This document shows positions 48,346 through 56,217 of a DNA stretch of 64,000 nucleotides, piece after piece. The notes under the pieces were generated by a model. The model did not search any database and was not told the origin of the DNA. It saw nothing but the letters and a program-made list of their open reading frames with translations. The translations under genes and the position numbers were made by a program. Origin of the DNA: Brevibacillus_C sp046036945 (lineage in GTDB: Bacteria; Bacillota; Bacilli; Brevibacillales; Brevibacillaceae); contig NZ_JBJQOQ010000025.1 of assembly GCF_046036945.1 (NCBI RefSeq), positions 1-64,000 on the forward strand, written 5' to 3'. Every line of letters begins with the position of its first letter. Positions within the stretch are counted from its first letter, which is position 1.

Positions 48346-49636
48346 CCGTCTGCTGCTAAAGGGAGGAAGGATCGTTTCAGAGGCTGGACTGGTTTCAGCC
48401 GACCTGGTCGTATCAGAAGGAAAAATCGTCAAGTGGGTCGATTCTAGCGAAGCGAGCAGCGAAGACCGAATCAACGTCGTCGATGTACGCCATTGCCTGC
48501 TCCTTCCAGGAGGGATAGATCCCCATGTGCATTTTGAGTTTCCTTTCTCCGGCACGAATATCAAGCACGATGCCTTCTCTGGCGGACAAGCTGCGCTATT
48601 GGCAGGGACAACCTTGGCATACGACTTCATCCTGGACAGCGACGGGAGCAAGGCTCCTGCGGCGGCATTAGTCGAGCGGGCGGAGTATTTTCGGCAGACG
48701 CCGCTTCAGGTCAAATTTCACTACTGCTTTGTCAACGAGCATGAAAAGGTGGCCGACTACATCCGCTGTCTTGCGGATTTAGACATCAAAGTCGCGCTGT
48801 TTGGCTTTTACCACGCCTGGAGCGAAGCGGCAATCGAGCGCTACATGCCGCTGTTTGCGGCAGACAAGCTGATGTTGGGGCTGCATGCCCTGGAAGATGA
48901 GAAGGCTGTCGACTCTTCTTTCCTGGACTGCACCCTAAAAGAATTTATCGGTAAAAGACAGCGCTACGACGAACTGGAAGCGACACTGTTTACCCGCTAC
49001 AGTCAGGCAGCAAAGGCACATGGCGTCCCCTTTTACGCATTTCATCTATCCAATCCCAAGCTGATCGCACAGCAGCCTGCCGGCGGAAGGCTTGTCAGAG
49101 AGGTGGCTGTCCAACACCTGTTTTATAACCTGGAAGGGCTGGTCGCCAGAGAAAACGGCCATTATCTGATGTGCGGCCCTTACCTACAGACGCGGGCCAA
49201 ACAACAGGAGCTAATAGAACAACTGGGCCGCATCGATATCGTCGCTTCTGATTCCGCCGCCTTGGACGTTTTCGACAAGCGGACCGGGAGCAAAATCAAG
49301 GACATCAGAAGGGGGCTGCCCAGCCTGGGATACCGTCTGCCCATGCTGTATACATTTGGCATCAAAACGGGCCGGCTTGACTGGAAAACCTTTCTCGATG
49401 TCTGGTGCGGCAATGCGGCAAAATGGCTGGGCGATAGTCCGTCCAAAGGAACGCTGCTGCCGGGGGCAGATGCGGATATCGTCGTGATCGAGCCGGGTGC
49501 CATCATTCGAAACCAGAATCCGGCAGATCGGCACCTCGGCTGGCAGCCGTTTCTCGATCGGCTGGACGGCTGGCCGCGCGACGTATTTGTCGGCGGGCGG
49601 CACGTCGTCAGGCAAGGCATGTACACTGGCAGTTAA
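48323..49636 (+). CDS. Divergent dihydropyrimidinase/allantoinase-like protein, metal site incomplete
   Basis: The 437-residue protein follows the hydantoinase fold: GGRIVSEAGLVSADLVVSEG, then PGGIDPHVHFEFPFSG, and near the end DADIVVIEPGAIIRNQNP. HxH, a later His in LGLHALEDE, a His in FYAFHLSNPK and an Asp in IVASDSAALD can be aligned. The bridging carboxylated Lys, normally in a SFKxFMxY context, is replaced: the region reads LDIKVALFGFYHAWS. The usual DHAP is SDSA. It may bind one metal, use another chemistry, or be non-catalytic, as CRMP-like proteins are. GTG 48323 lies inside the preceding gene. It is the third amidohydrolase in a row, before the ATPase genes. Confidence 0.75.
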   Translation: MTDNCRNSRLLLKGGRIVSEAGLVSADLVVSEGKIVKWVDSSEASSEDRINVVDVRHCLLLPGGIDPHVHFEFPFSGTNIKHDAFSGGQAALLAGTTLAYDFILDSDGSKAPAAALVERAEYFRQTPLQVKFHYCFVNEHEKVADYIRCLADLDIKVALFGFYHAWSEAAIERYMPLFAADKLMLGLHALEDEKAVDSSFLDCTLKEFIGKRQRYDELEATLFTRYSQAAKAHGVPFYAFHLSNPKLIAQQPAGGRLVREVAVQHLFYNLEGLVARENGHYLMCGPYLQTRAKQQELIEQLGRIDIVASDSAALDVFDKRTGSKIKDIRRGLPSLGYRLPMLYTFGIKTGRLDWKTFLDVWCGNAAKWLGDSPSKGTLLPGADADIVVIEPGAIIRNQNPADRHLGWQPFLDRLDGWPRDVFVGGRHVVRQGMYTGS

Positions 49637-49659
49637 CACGTTTTACAGGAGGGGAGAAC

Positions 49660-50628
49660 GTGGACCAAGCTTTGCTAGAGGTGAAAAACCTGAAGAAGTA
49701 TTACCCTGTCAAAAGGGGGCTATTGAGAAGAACGGTTGGCCACGTTTACGCAGTAAACGACATCACATTTTCCATCAGAACAGGGGAGACCTTCAGCCTA
49801 GTCGGCGAGAGCGGATGCGGGAAGTCGACGACCGGCAAGACGATAGCGCGCCTAATCGATCCAACAGGCGGGGAAGTCTGGATCGGCGGCAAGAAGGTCT
49901 CCGATTTGCGAGGCAATGAACTGAAACAAGTGCGCAAAGACATGCAAATGGTTTTTCAAAATCCGTACGGTTCGCTAAATCCGCGGATGACGATCAAGGA
50001 GAGCCTCGCGGAGCCCCTCTCCGTTTACCTGCCGTTAAACGCCAAAGAACGGGAAGAGCGGGTTGCCGAGCTGCTGCAATTGGTAGAGCTGTCAAAGGAT
50101 CACATGAACCGCTATCCGCACGAATTCAGCGGGGGGCAGCGGCAGCGGATCGCAATTGCCCGAGCGCTGGCGCTCAATCCGAAGCTGATCATCGCGGATG
50201 AAGCCGTCTCCGCTTTGGATGTGTCGATTCAGTCGCAAGTGCTGAATTTATTGAAAAAACTGCAGCAGGAGTTCGGCTTGACTTACTTGTTTATCTCCCA
50301 TGATTTGAGCGTCGTTCAGCACATCAGCGATCGTGTCGGCGTGATGTACCTGGGGAAGATCGCCGAGAGTGCGGCGAAGCGGGATTTGTACGAAAATCCG
50401 CTGCATCCTTATACGCAGTCGCTGCTGTCGGCGGTGCCGCTGCCGAACCCGAAGGCGAGAAAGGAGCGCATTATCTTAACGGGAGATGTGCCAACCCCGG
50501 ACAATCCGCCCAGCGGATGTTTTTTTCACCCACGCTGCCCTAGCTGTATGGAAGTGTGCAAAACGAAGATGCCGGAATACAAAGAGATAGCAAAAGACCA
50601 CTTCGTCGCATGTCATTTATACGAATAA
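49660..50628 (+). CDS. Dpp/Opp-type ABC ATPase (DppF/OppF-like)
   Basis: The 322-residue ATPase has an N-terminal KKYYPVKRGLLRR, typical of OppF, Walker A GESGCGKSTTGKTIARLI, signature FSGGQRQRIAIARALALNPK and Walker B LIIADEAVSALDVS. The C-terminal oligopeptide/dipeptide extension contains GCFFHPRCPSCMEVCKT with the usual cysteines. GTG 49660 follows GGAGGGGAG. The order F before D at the end of the operon is unusual but known. Confidence 0.94.
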   Translation: MDQALLEVKNLKKYYPVKRGLLRRTVGHVYAVNDITFSIRTGETFSLVGESGCGKSTTGKTIARLIDPTGGEVWIGGKKVSDLRGNELKQVRKDMQMVFQNPYGSLNPRMTIKESLAEPLSVYLPLNAKEREERVAELLQLVELSKDHMNRYPHEFSGGQRQRIAIARALALNPKLIIADEAVSALDVSIQSQVLNLLKKLQQEFGLTYLFISHDLSVVQHISDRVGVMYLGKIAESAAKRDLYENPLHPYTQSLLSAVPLPNPKARKERIILTGDVPTPDNPPSGCFFHPRCPSCMEVCKTKMPEYKEIAKDHFVACHLYE

Positions 50629-50639
50629 GGAGGGGGACT

Positions 50640-51602
50640 ATGGAAGCGCTTCTCAAGGTAGACAACCTGAACGTGAACTTCCGGACGGATGACGGTGTGA
50701 TCAATGTCATCAAAAACGTCTCCTTTGACGTTCGTGAAAAGGAAATCGTCGGGATTGTGGGCGAGTCGGGCTGCGGCAAGAGCATGACTTCTCTGGCCAT
50801 CATGGGACTGGTGCCAAAAAACGGGCAAGTAAGCGGCAGCATCTTATTTGAAGAAAAAGATCTCGTCAACCTGCCGAAAAAGGAACTGGGCCATATCCGC
50901 GGAAACCGCATTTCAATGATCTTTCAAGACCCGATGAAGTCGTTAAATCCAGTCTACACGATCGGTGAGCAAATCGATGAAACCATTCGGGAACACCTGA
51001 AAGTAAACAAGGATCAGGCGAAACAAAAAACGCTGGACATCCTGGGACGAGTCGGGATACCCAATCCCGAACGGATCTATAAAAGTTACCCGCACGAGCT
51101 GTCTGGCGGAATGAAGCAGCGGATCATTATTGCAATGGCGCTGGTCTGTTCACCAAAACTCGTGATAGCCGATGAGCCGACGACGGCCCTGGATGTGACA
51201 ATTCAGGCGCAAATTCTCGAGCTGATGAGGGAAATGCGAAGCATCGTGGACACGTCGATTATTCTCATCACCCACGATCTTGGGGTATTGGCGGAAATGT
51301 GCGATCGGGTCATCGTCATGTACGCCGGAGAAGTGGTGGAAGAAAATACAGTTGAAGCCCTGTTTGAACATCCAATGCATCCGTATACGAAGGGACTGTT
51401 AGACTCCATCCCGAAAATGGACGAGGAACAGGACATCTTGCCGTACATCCCCGGGCAGGTGCCTCCTCCGGGCAAATTCCCTACAGGCTGCCGCTTTTCA
51501 ACGCGCTGCCCACAGGCTGCGGAAACTTGTTTTCAGTCGCCTCCTGATTTGTATGAGCGGGCAGGCGGCAAAGTGAGGTGCTGGCTTTGGGAAGCCGAAT
51601 GA
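50640..51602 (+). CDS. Dpp/Opp-type ABC ATPase (DppD/OppD-like)
   Basis: The 320-residue ATPase has Walker A GESGCGKSMTSLAIMGLVP, signature LSGGMKQRIIIAMALVCSPK and Walker B LVIADEPTTALDVT. The C-terminal cysteine extension contains GCRFSTRCPQAAETCF, of the oligopeptide transporter type. It follows AAGGAGGGGG by five bases. It completes a full family 5 importer with the genes from 42261. Confidence 0.94.
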   Translation: MEALLKVDNLNVNFRTDDGVINVIKNVSFDVREKEIVGIVGESGCGKSMTSLAIMGLVPKNGQVSGSILFEEKDLVNLPKKELGHIRGNRISMIFQDPMKSLNPVYTIGEQIDETIREHLKVNKDQAKQKTLDILGRVGIPNPERIYKSYPHELSGGMKQRIIIAMALVCSPKLVIADEPTTALDVTIQAQILELMREMRSIVDTSIILITHDLGVLAEMCDRVIVMYAGEVVEENTVEALFEHPMHPYTKGLLDSIPKMDEEQDILPYIPGQVPPPGKFPTGCRFSTRCPQAAETCFQSPPDLYERAGGKVRCWLWEAE

Positions 51603-51709
51603 AGCGGGCAGCCTCGCTCGCCGATGCTGGTGCCTGCACCTTTTCCCTTAACCTTTTTGCCTATCTCCACATACCGTAAAACAGAGGCAAAAAGGGAGGA
51701 GTTTTCGTG

Positions 51710-52084
51710 ATGAGTGACGACTTGACCAGCAATGTATTAAAGAAGCTGAGCAAAAAAACAGGCCGCGAATGGAATGTGGAGGACATTTTCCGCCTTGCCG
51801 AAAAGCTGACGGAAATGAGTGATGAAAGCCTCGCTGACGTTCTGTCTGAACTGGAAACGATGGGGCTGGAGATACCAAAAAAGACAAAATCAAAACTCAG
51901 ACGAAAAAGAAAAGACGACCCGGCGATCCCGGTGGAAGAAATCAACAAGATGGAACGGCAGTTGGAGGAAGTGGTAAAAAAAACAGAGAAAAAGACTGCG
52001 TCCAAGGCAAAAAAGCGGCCTGTTGCAACGGCAAAGCCAAAAACGGCCGCTGTACTGAAAAAAAGTACCAAGGGCAAGCGATAA
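51710..52084 (+). CDS. Small basic protein with a SpoVIF-like N-terminus
   Basis: The 124-residue protein has an N-terminal helical part, VLKKLSKKTGREWNVEDIFR and LAEKLTEMSDESLADVLSEL, reminiscent of the sporulation protein SpoVIF/YjcC. A Lys/Arg-rich segment follows at about 60-70, then a coiled region EEINKMERQLEEVV and a low-complexity Lys/Ala/Thr tail. The tail suggests nucleic acid binding or coat assembly; both are guesses. GGGAGGA lies nine bases before ATG 51710 (GTG 51707 also possible). It stands alone between the Dpp block and purH, with its own terminator. Confidence 0.65.
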   Translation: MSDDLTSNVLKKLSKKTGREWNVEDIFRLAEKLTEMSDESLADVLSELETMGLEIPKKTKSKLRRKRKDDPAIPVEEINKMERQLEEVVKKTEKKTASKAKKRPVATAKPKTAAVLKKSTKGKR

Positions 52085-52111
52085 TTATTCGGCTGCGTGG
52101 ATCGTCCGATG

Positions 52112-52135
52112 AAGGCTTCGGTGGAAGCCTTTTTT
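52112..52135 (+). terminator. Terminator of the SpoVIF-like gene
   Basis: AAGGCTTC / GAAGCCTT with a GGTG loop is followed by T6. Confidence 0.88.
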
Positions 52136-52154
52136 CTCTGCCGTTTTTGTTGAA

Positions 52155-52199
52155 TAAACCGTACGTTCATGTTTTAATATACTTATAATGTTCGTAAAT
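52155..52199 (+). promoter_or_regulatory. PurBox-like pair and -10 element upstream of purH
   Basis: AAACCGTACGTT (CGTA 52160-52163) and AATGTTCGTAAAT (TTCG 52191-52194) are 27 nt apart. TATAAT at 52184-52189 is a consensus -10 inside the pair. The 43-nt block aligns without gaps with 34074 onwards upstream of purC. Confidence 0.7.
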
Positions 52200-52237
52200 A
52201 ACGCTAGTTTGTTCGATAAAACGAGGAGGTTTTACTG

Positions 52238-53791
52238 GTGGGAATCAAAAAAGCCCTAATCAGCGTATCAGACAAGACAGGAATCGTCGAGTTTGCGCGC
52301 CGTTTGTCCGAGCTGGGAATTGAAATCATTTCAACAGGCGGGACGGCCGGTTTGCTGCGGGAGGCCGGGGTGCCCGTGACCGGGATATCAGACGTTACCG
52401 GATTCCCGGAGATTCTCGACGGACGCGTAAAGACCCTGCATCCTCACATTCACGGCGGCCTGTTGGCTGTGCGTGACGACGAAACCCACCGACGTCAGTT
52501 AGCCGATTTACACATTGAACCAATTGATTTAGTCGTCGTAAACCTTTATCCTTTTAAGCAGACAATTGCAAAGAAGGATGTCAGTTTTGCGGAAGCGATT
52601 GAAAACATAGACATCGGCGGACCTACGATGCTTCGTTCGGCGGCAAAGAATCACGCTTTTGTCACGGTAGCGGTCGATGCGGCAGATTACGGCCAGATTC
52701 TAGATGAAATCGCAGCAGCCGGGGACACCGTACCGGAAACGCGGCGACGTCTGGCGGCCAAGGTATTCCGCCACACAGCTGCCTACGATGCGCTGATTTC
52801 CCGCTATTTGAGCGAAAAGGTCGGCGAGTTGCTGCCGGAGAGCTACACCGTCACCTATGAGCTCGCCCAGGAGCTGCGCTACGGGGAGAACCCCCATCAG
52901 CGTGCTGCCTTTTACCGGGATCCGCTGGCAGAAGAGGGCACGATTGCGGCTGCCAAGCAGCTCCACGGAAAAGAGCTTTCCTACAACAACATCAACGACG
53001 CTGACGCGGCATTGGCCATCGTTCGCGAATTTTCCGAGCCGGCTGTCGTCGCCGTCAAACACACCAATCCGTGCGGCGTCGGCGTCGGAGCCAGCATTGC
53101 CGAGGCCTACCGAAAGGCGTTTGAGGCAGATCCCGTTTCCATTTTTGGCGGGATTGTGGCTGCGAACCGACCGATCGATGAGGAGACAGCACTGCTGCTC
53201 AAGGAGACCTTCCTGGAAATTATCCTGGCGCCTTCCTTTTCCCCGGAAGCCCTTGCGATCCTGCAGCAGAAGAAGAACCTGCGCCTGCTGGTCTTGGGTG
53301 AGGGTAAAGCGAAGGAGCAGTCCCCGCTTGCGGCCGGCTTCCGCCTGACATCAGTCAAAGGAGGGGCGCTGGTCCAGGAGTACGATTGGAACGAATTGTC
53401 CCAGGATGAGCTGAAAGTCGTCACCGAACGCAGACCAAGCCAGGATGAACTCGCCCAACTGTCCTTCGCCTGGAGCGTAGTAAAGCATGTCAAGTCGAAC
53501 GCGATCGTGCTTGCCAAAGAGTACATGACAGTAGGGATTGGCGCCGGTCAGATGAACCGCGTCGGTTCGGCACAGATCGCCATCGAACAGGCGGGGGAAA
53601 AAAGCAGGGGTGCGGTACTCGCCTCGGACGCCTTTTTCCCGATGCCCGATACGGTCGAAGCTGCAGCAAAAGCTGGGGTGACAGCGATCATCCAACCGGG
53701 CGGCTCGGTTCGGGATCAGGATTCGATCGATTCGTGCAACCGTCACGGCATCGCGATGGTCTTTACCGGTGTGCGCCATTTCAAGCATTAG
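52238..53791 (+). CDS. purH: Bifunctional AICAR transformylase / IMP cyclohydrolase
   Basis: PurH performs the last two steps to IMP. The 517-residue protein has the MGS-like cyclohydrolase domain (ALISVSDKTGIVEFARRLSE, STGGTAGLLREAGVPV, GRVKTLHPHIHGG). The transformylase domain has RYGENPHQRAAFYRD, AVVAVKHTNPCGVGVG (catalytic Lys-His) and DAFFPMPDTVEAAAKAGV. GTG 52238 follows GAGGAGG. It heads a separate purHD unit, displaced from purN by 11 kb. Confidence 0.98.
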   Translation: MGIKKALISVSDKTGIVEFARRLSELGIEIISTGGTAGLLREAGVPVTGISDVTGFPEILDGRVKTLHPHIHGGLLAVRDDETHRRQLADLHIEPIDLVVVNLYPFKQTIAKKDVSFAEAIENIDIGGPTMLRSAAKNHAFVTVAVDAADYGQILDEIAAAGDTVPETRRRLAAKVFRHTAAYDALISRYLSEKVGELLPESYTVTYELAQELRYGENPHQRAAFYRDPLAEEGTIAAAKQLHGKELSYNNINDADAALAIVREFSEPAVVAVKHTNPCGVGVGASIAEAYRKAFEADPVSIFGGIVAANRPIDEETALLLKETFLEIILAPSFSPEALAILQQKKNLRLLVLGEGKAKEQSPLAAGFRLTSVKGGALVQEYDWNELSQDELKVVTERRPSQDELAQLSFAWSVVKHVKSNAIVLAKEYMTVGIGAGQMNRVGSAQIAIEQAGEKSRGAVLASDAFFPMPDTVEAAAKAGVTAIIQPGGSVRDQDSIDSCNRHGIAMVFTGVRHFKH

Positions 53792-53821
53792 AGAAGCTTC
53801 TGTTGACGCGGTAAAATCATG

Positions 53822-53857
53822 AGCTCGAAAAAGACAGGCAACCAAGCTTTTCGAGCT
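53822..53857 (+). promoter_or_regulatory. Inverted repeat between purH and purD
   Basis: AGCTCGAAAA and TTTTCGAGCT are perfect 10-bp arms with a 16-nt loop. There is no T run after it, so it is more likely an mRNA stem (processing or stability) than a terminator. The CGAA/TTCG cores are 21 nt apart, not 27 as in the PurBox pairs. Confidence 0.5.
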
Positions 53858-53879
53858 ACCTCACAAGGGAGAGAGATGG

Positions 53880-55145
53880 ATGAACGTACTGGTGGTAGGA
53901 AGCGGCGGCCGTGAGCACGCCATTTTATGGAAGTTGGCACAAAGCCCGAAAGTAGAGAAGCTCTACTGTGCGCCAGGCAACGGCGGCACGGCTCAGCTCG
54001 CGGTCAATGTGCCGATTCCCGTGCACGACTTCGCCGCTCTTGCCCAATTTGTCAAAGAAGAAGGCATTGATTTGACAGTAGTCGGCCCGGAAGGTCCGCT
54101 GCTGGCGGGAATTGTGGACTTCTTTCAACAGCGCAGTCTGCCCATCTTTGGACCGAGTGCGAAAGCGGCTATGATCGAGGGGAGCAAGTCTTTTGCCAAG
54201 TGCCTGATGAAGCGCTACGGGATTCCGACAGCCCGTTACGAGTCGTTTATCGACTACCAGTCCGCACTGGCTTACGTAAAAGAGCAGGCGGTTCCGATCG
54301 TCATCAAGGCCGACGGGCTTGCGGCGGGCAAAGGTGTCGTCATTGCAGGCACCCAGGAGGAAGCGCAAGAGGCCCTGTATCAGATTATGCAAGGGTCTGA
54401 GTTTGGTCAGGCGGGTTCGCGCGTGATCGTCGAGGAATACATGAGCGGCGAAGAGCTTACCCTGCTCGCTTTCGTCGATGGCGAGACGGTTAAGCCGATG
54501 ATCACCTCGCAGGATCACAAGGCGGTCTACGATGGCGGCAAGGGGCCCAATACTGGCGGAATGGGCAGTTATGCCCCGGTTCCGCACCTGTCCGGGAAGC
54601 TCGTTGACGAGGTAGTCGAAACGATCGTCAAGCCGACCGCCGCCGGCATGGTCAAGGAAGGGATTCCGTTTTGCGGCGTACTCTATACCGGCTTGATGAT
54701 TACGGAGGAAGGGCCCAAGGTGGTGGAGTTCAACGCGCGCTTTGGAGATCCGGAGACCCAGGCGGTACTCCCATTGCTCGAGACAGACCTGGCAGATATT
54801 TTCATCGCCGCCATAAATGGAGAGCTATCTTCTATCGATATCGCCTGGAAGCGGGAGAGTGCCGTATGCGTGGTGATGGCGGCACCGGGCTATCCGGGCA
54901 AATACCCGAAGGGAGCCGTGATCGAGGGGATCGGGGCTGAGACCGACGGGCAGGTGGTCTTTCACGCCGGAACGAAACAGACGGAACAAGGCTTGGTGAC
55001 AGACGGCGGACGCGTTCTGGGAGTGACGGGGATCGCAGGGTCGCTCGCCGAAGCGCGGGATGCCGCCTATGCGGCAGCCGACCGCATTTCATTTGAAGGA
55101 AAGCATTATCGTACGGATATCGCGGCTTCAGGGCTGCGTAAATAA
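53880..55145 (+). CDS. purD: GAR synthetase (PurD)
   Basis: PurD joins phosphoribosylamine and glycine with ATP. The 421-residue ATP-grasp protein has VVGSGGREHAILWKLAQSPK at the start, DGLAAGKGVVIAGTQEEAQ, the signature RFGDPETQAVLPLLETDL and GPNTGGMGSYAPVP. It follows purH after 88 nt and ends the unit with a strong terminator. Confidence 0.98.
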   Translation: MNVLVVGSGGREHAILWKLAQSPKVEKLYCAPGNGGTAQLAVNVPIPVHDFAALAQFVKEEGIDLTVVGPEGPLLAGIVDFFQQRSLPIFGPSAKAAMIEGSKSFAKCLMKRYGIPTARYESFIDYQSALAYVKEQAVPIVIKADGLAAGKGVVIAGTQEEAQEALYQIMQGSEFGQAGSRVIVEEYMSGEELTLLAFVDGETVKPMITSQDHKAVYDGGKGPNTGGMGSYAPVPHLSGKLVDEVVETIVKPTAAGMVKEGIPFCGVLYTGLMITEEGPKVVEFNARFGDPETQAVLPLLETDLADIFIAAINGELSSIDIAWKRESAVCVVMAAPGYPGKYPKGAVIEGIGAETDGQVVFHAGTKQTEQGLVTDGGRVLGVTGIAGSLAEARDAAYAAADRISFEGKHYRTDIAASGLRK

Positions 55146-55147
55146 CG

Positions 55148-55192
55148 AAAAAAAGGGGTGGATCGCTGCATCAGCGGTACCACCCCTTTTTT
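55148..55192. terminator. Terminator of purHD
   Basis: AAAAAGGGGTGG pairs with CCACCCCTTTTTT. It overlaps the last codons of the convergent small membrane protein gene. Confidence 0.88.
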
Positions 55193-55302
55193 CGGCCGAC
55201 GGCAAAAGCGTAGATCAGTACGGCAACCACAGCAACGACCAGGACAATCACAAACAGGTTGTGCGTGATCCATTCGTAAATCGGCGGCCCTACCATGCCC
55301 AT
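55171..55302 (-). CDS. Small single-pass membrane protein (43 aa)
   Basis: A 44-codon frame starts at ATG 55302, eight bases after AGGAGGT. The peptide is MGMVGPPIYEWITHN, a hydrophobic helix LFVIVLVVAVVAVLIYAFAV, then GRKKGWYR. The basic C-terminus predicts that the N-terminus faces outward. I recognise no family. The last codons are encoded within the stem of the purD terminator, so termination and coding share sequence. The next upstream gene on this strand is a small YgaP-like membrane protein, 13 bp away, and the two probably share a transcript. Confidence 0.7.
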   Translation of the reverse strand: MGMVGPPIYEWITHNLFVIVLVVAVVAVLIYAFAVGRKKGWYR

Positions 55303-55315
55303 CGCTTACCACCTC

Positions 55316-55705
55316 CTATGGATACATGGGATGCAGGTGCTCACTCTGCCGGTAATCCTCTGAAGAGCGCCTTGCCGACAGGGCATGCTCCTGATGGTCG
55401 GAGTCGCGGTGGCGGGATTCTATTCTGTCGGATAAATCGGTTTTATCTTCGCCTTTTCCTGGAGTCATGCGGCTCAGGAAATTGCCGAGCTGCATTTGCC
55501 GCATTTGGCGCGTATTGATGCCCATGGCCTTCAGCATCGGACAGTACCGGGTCACTCCTTCAGCCACCTTCATCGCGGAAAGCATCATGAGGATCCATGG
55601 CGTGCGGTGAGGCCGGCGGGCCATTCTGCCCACCCCGTAAGCAAGGCCCAAAATTCCAAACATAATACGCAGATACGCATCAAGAGTACCGACGTTCTTT
55701 TGCAT
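55316..55705 (-). CDS. YgaP-type (DUF2892) small membrane protein
   Basis: The 129-residue protein starts MQKNVGTLDAYLRIMFGILG and has two short hydrophobic helices separated by RRPHRTPWILMMLSAMKVAE, then GVTRYCPMLKAMG. This is the DUF2892/YgaP transmembrane pattern, with the conserved RYCP motif. The C-terminal 50 residues are hydrophilic and rich in Arg, His, Asp and Glu, an extension beyond the usual domain. ATG 55705 follows GGGAGGGAAAG. Function is unknown; relatives are sometimes fused to rhodanese domains. Confidence 0.8.
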   Translation of the reverse strand: MQKNVGTLDAYLRIMFGILGLAYGVGRMARRPHRTPWILMMLSAMKVAEGVTRYCPMLKAMGINTRQMRQMQLGNFLSRMTPGKGEDKTDLSDRIESRHRDSDHQEHALSARRSSEDYRQSEHLHPMYP

Positions 55706-56217
55706 CAAACTTTCCCTCCCTTTTTCAGTTAGTAGTTTGCACCCCAAAATAAAAAACAGCCAAGGGAATTTTTGTCTGTTCAAAAAGCGAGAAAATCGTT
55801 ATGATGTAAGTGAAAAAGACCGAATTTATGAACTATTCCGTCCCGTTGGGCAAGTTTTGATCAGTTGAGGCAGAACCAGTATAAACCATTAATGGGGAGA
55901 GTCGACATTTTACGATATTTCCTGTTCTTGGGGCATTCGTCCCGGTTCCTTACTTCATGGGTAAAACGTTTAAAATAGCTAATGGGTAAACTATTTCTTT
56001 CATGCGTGAAAGTGTAAAAGATATGTTTGTCTGCGATATTTCGATTATAACTGGAAATTAATGTTATTACAAAAATAATTTTTTCTCTTGTAAATTTTCT
56101 TATTTATTCTAAAATAAGTACAGAGCCTAGCTGTTTTTCGCCATAATGCGACTCTGGTCACATCAAGGCAGAAGGGCGAAACAAGCATTCAAAATAAACA
56201 GGGGGGAATCTACGGGC
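55706..56217. promoter_or_regulatory. Gene-free region upstream of the Liv operon
   Basis: This 500-nt stretch contains no credible gene. ATGGGTAAA occurs twice near 55956 and 55981, followed by the palindrome CTTTCA-TGCG-TGAAAG. The A+T-rich part at 56040-56120 probably holds the promoter. A stretch AATTTTCTTATTTATT is only a weak relative of a CodY box. A leader of unknown fold cannot be excluded. Confidence 0.35.

Noticed and set aside
53822..53857. A sixth PurBox pair before purD
   Set aside because: The CGAA and TTCG cores are 21 nt apart, not 27, and no promoter lies next to it; it reads better as an mRNA stem.
56080..56120. CodY box upstream of the Liv operon
   Set aside because: AATTTTCTTATTTATT departs from AATTTTCWGAAAATT in most of the right half, so it is not better than chance in A+T-rich sequence.
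56140..56217. A longer N-terminus for Liv binding protein 1
   Set aside because: The upstream in-frame codons precede the ribosome binding site and would destroy the lipoprotein signal; ATG 56218 gives a normal signal peptide.
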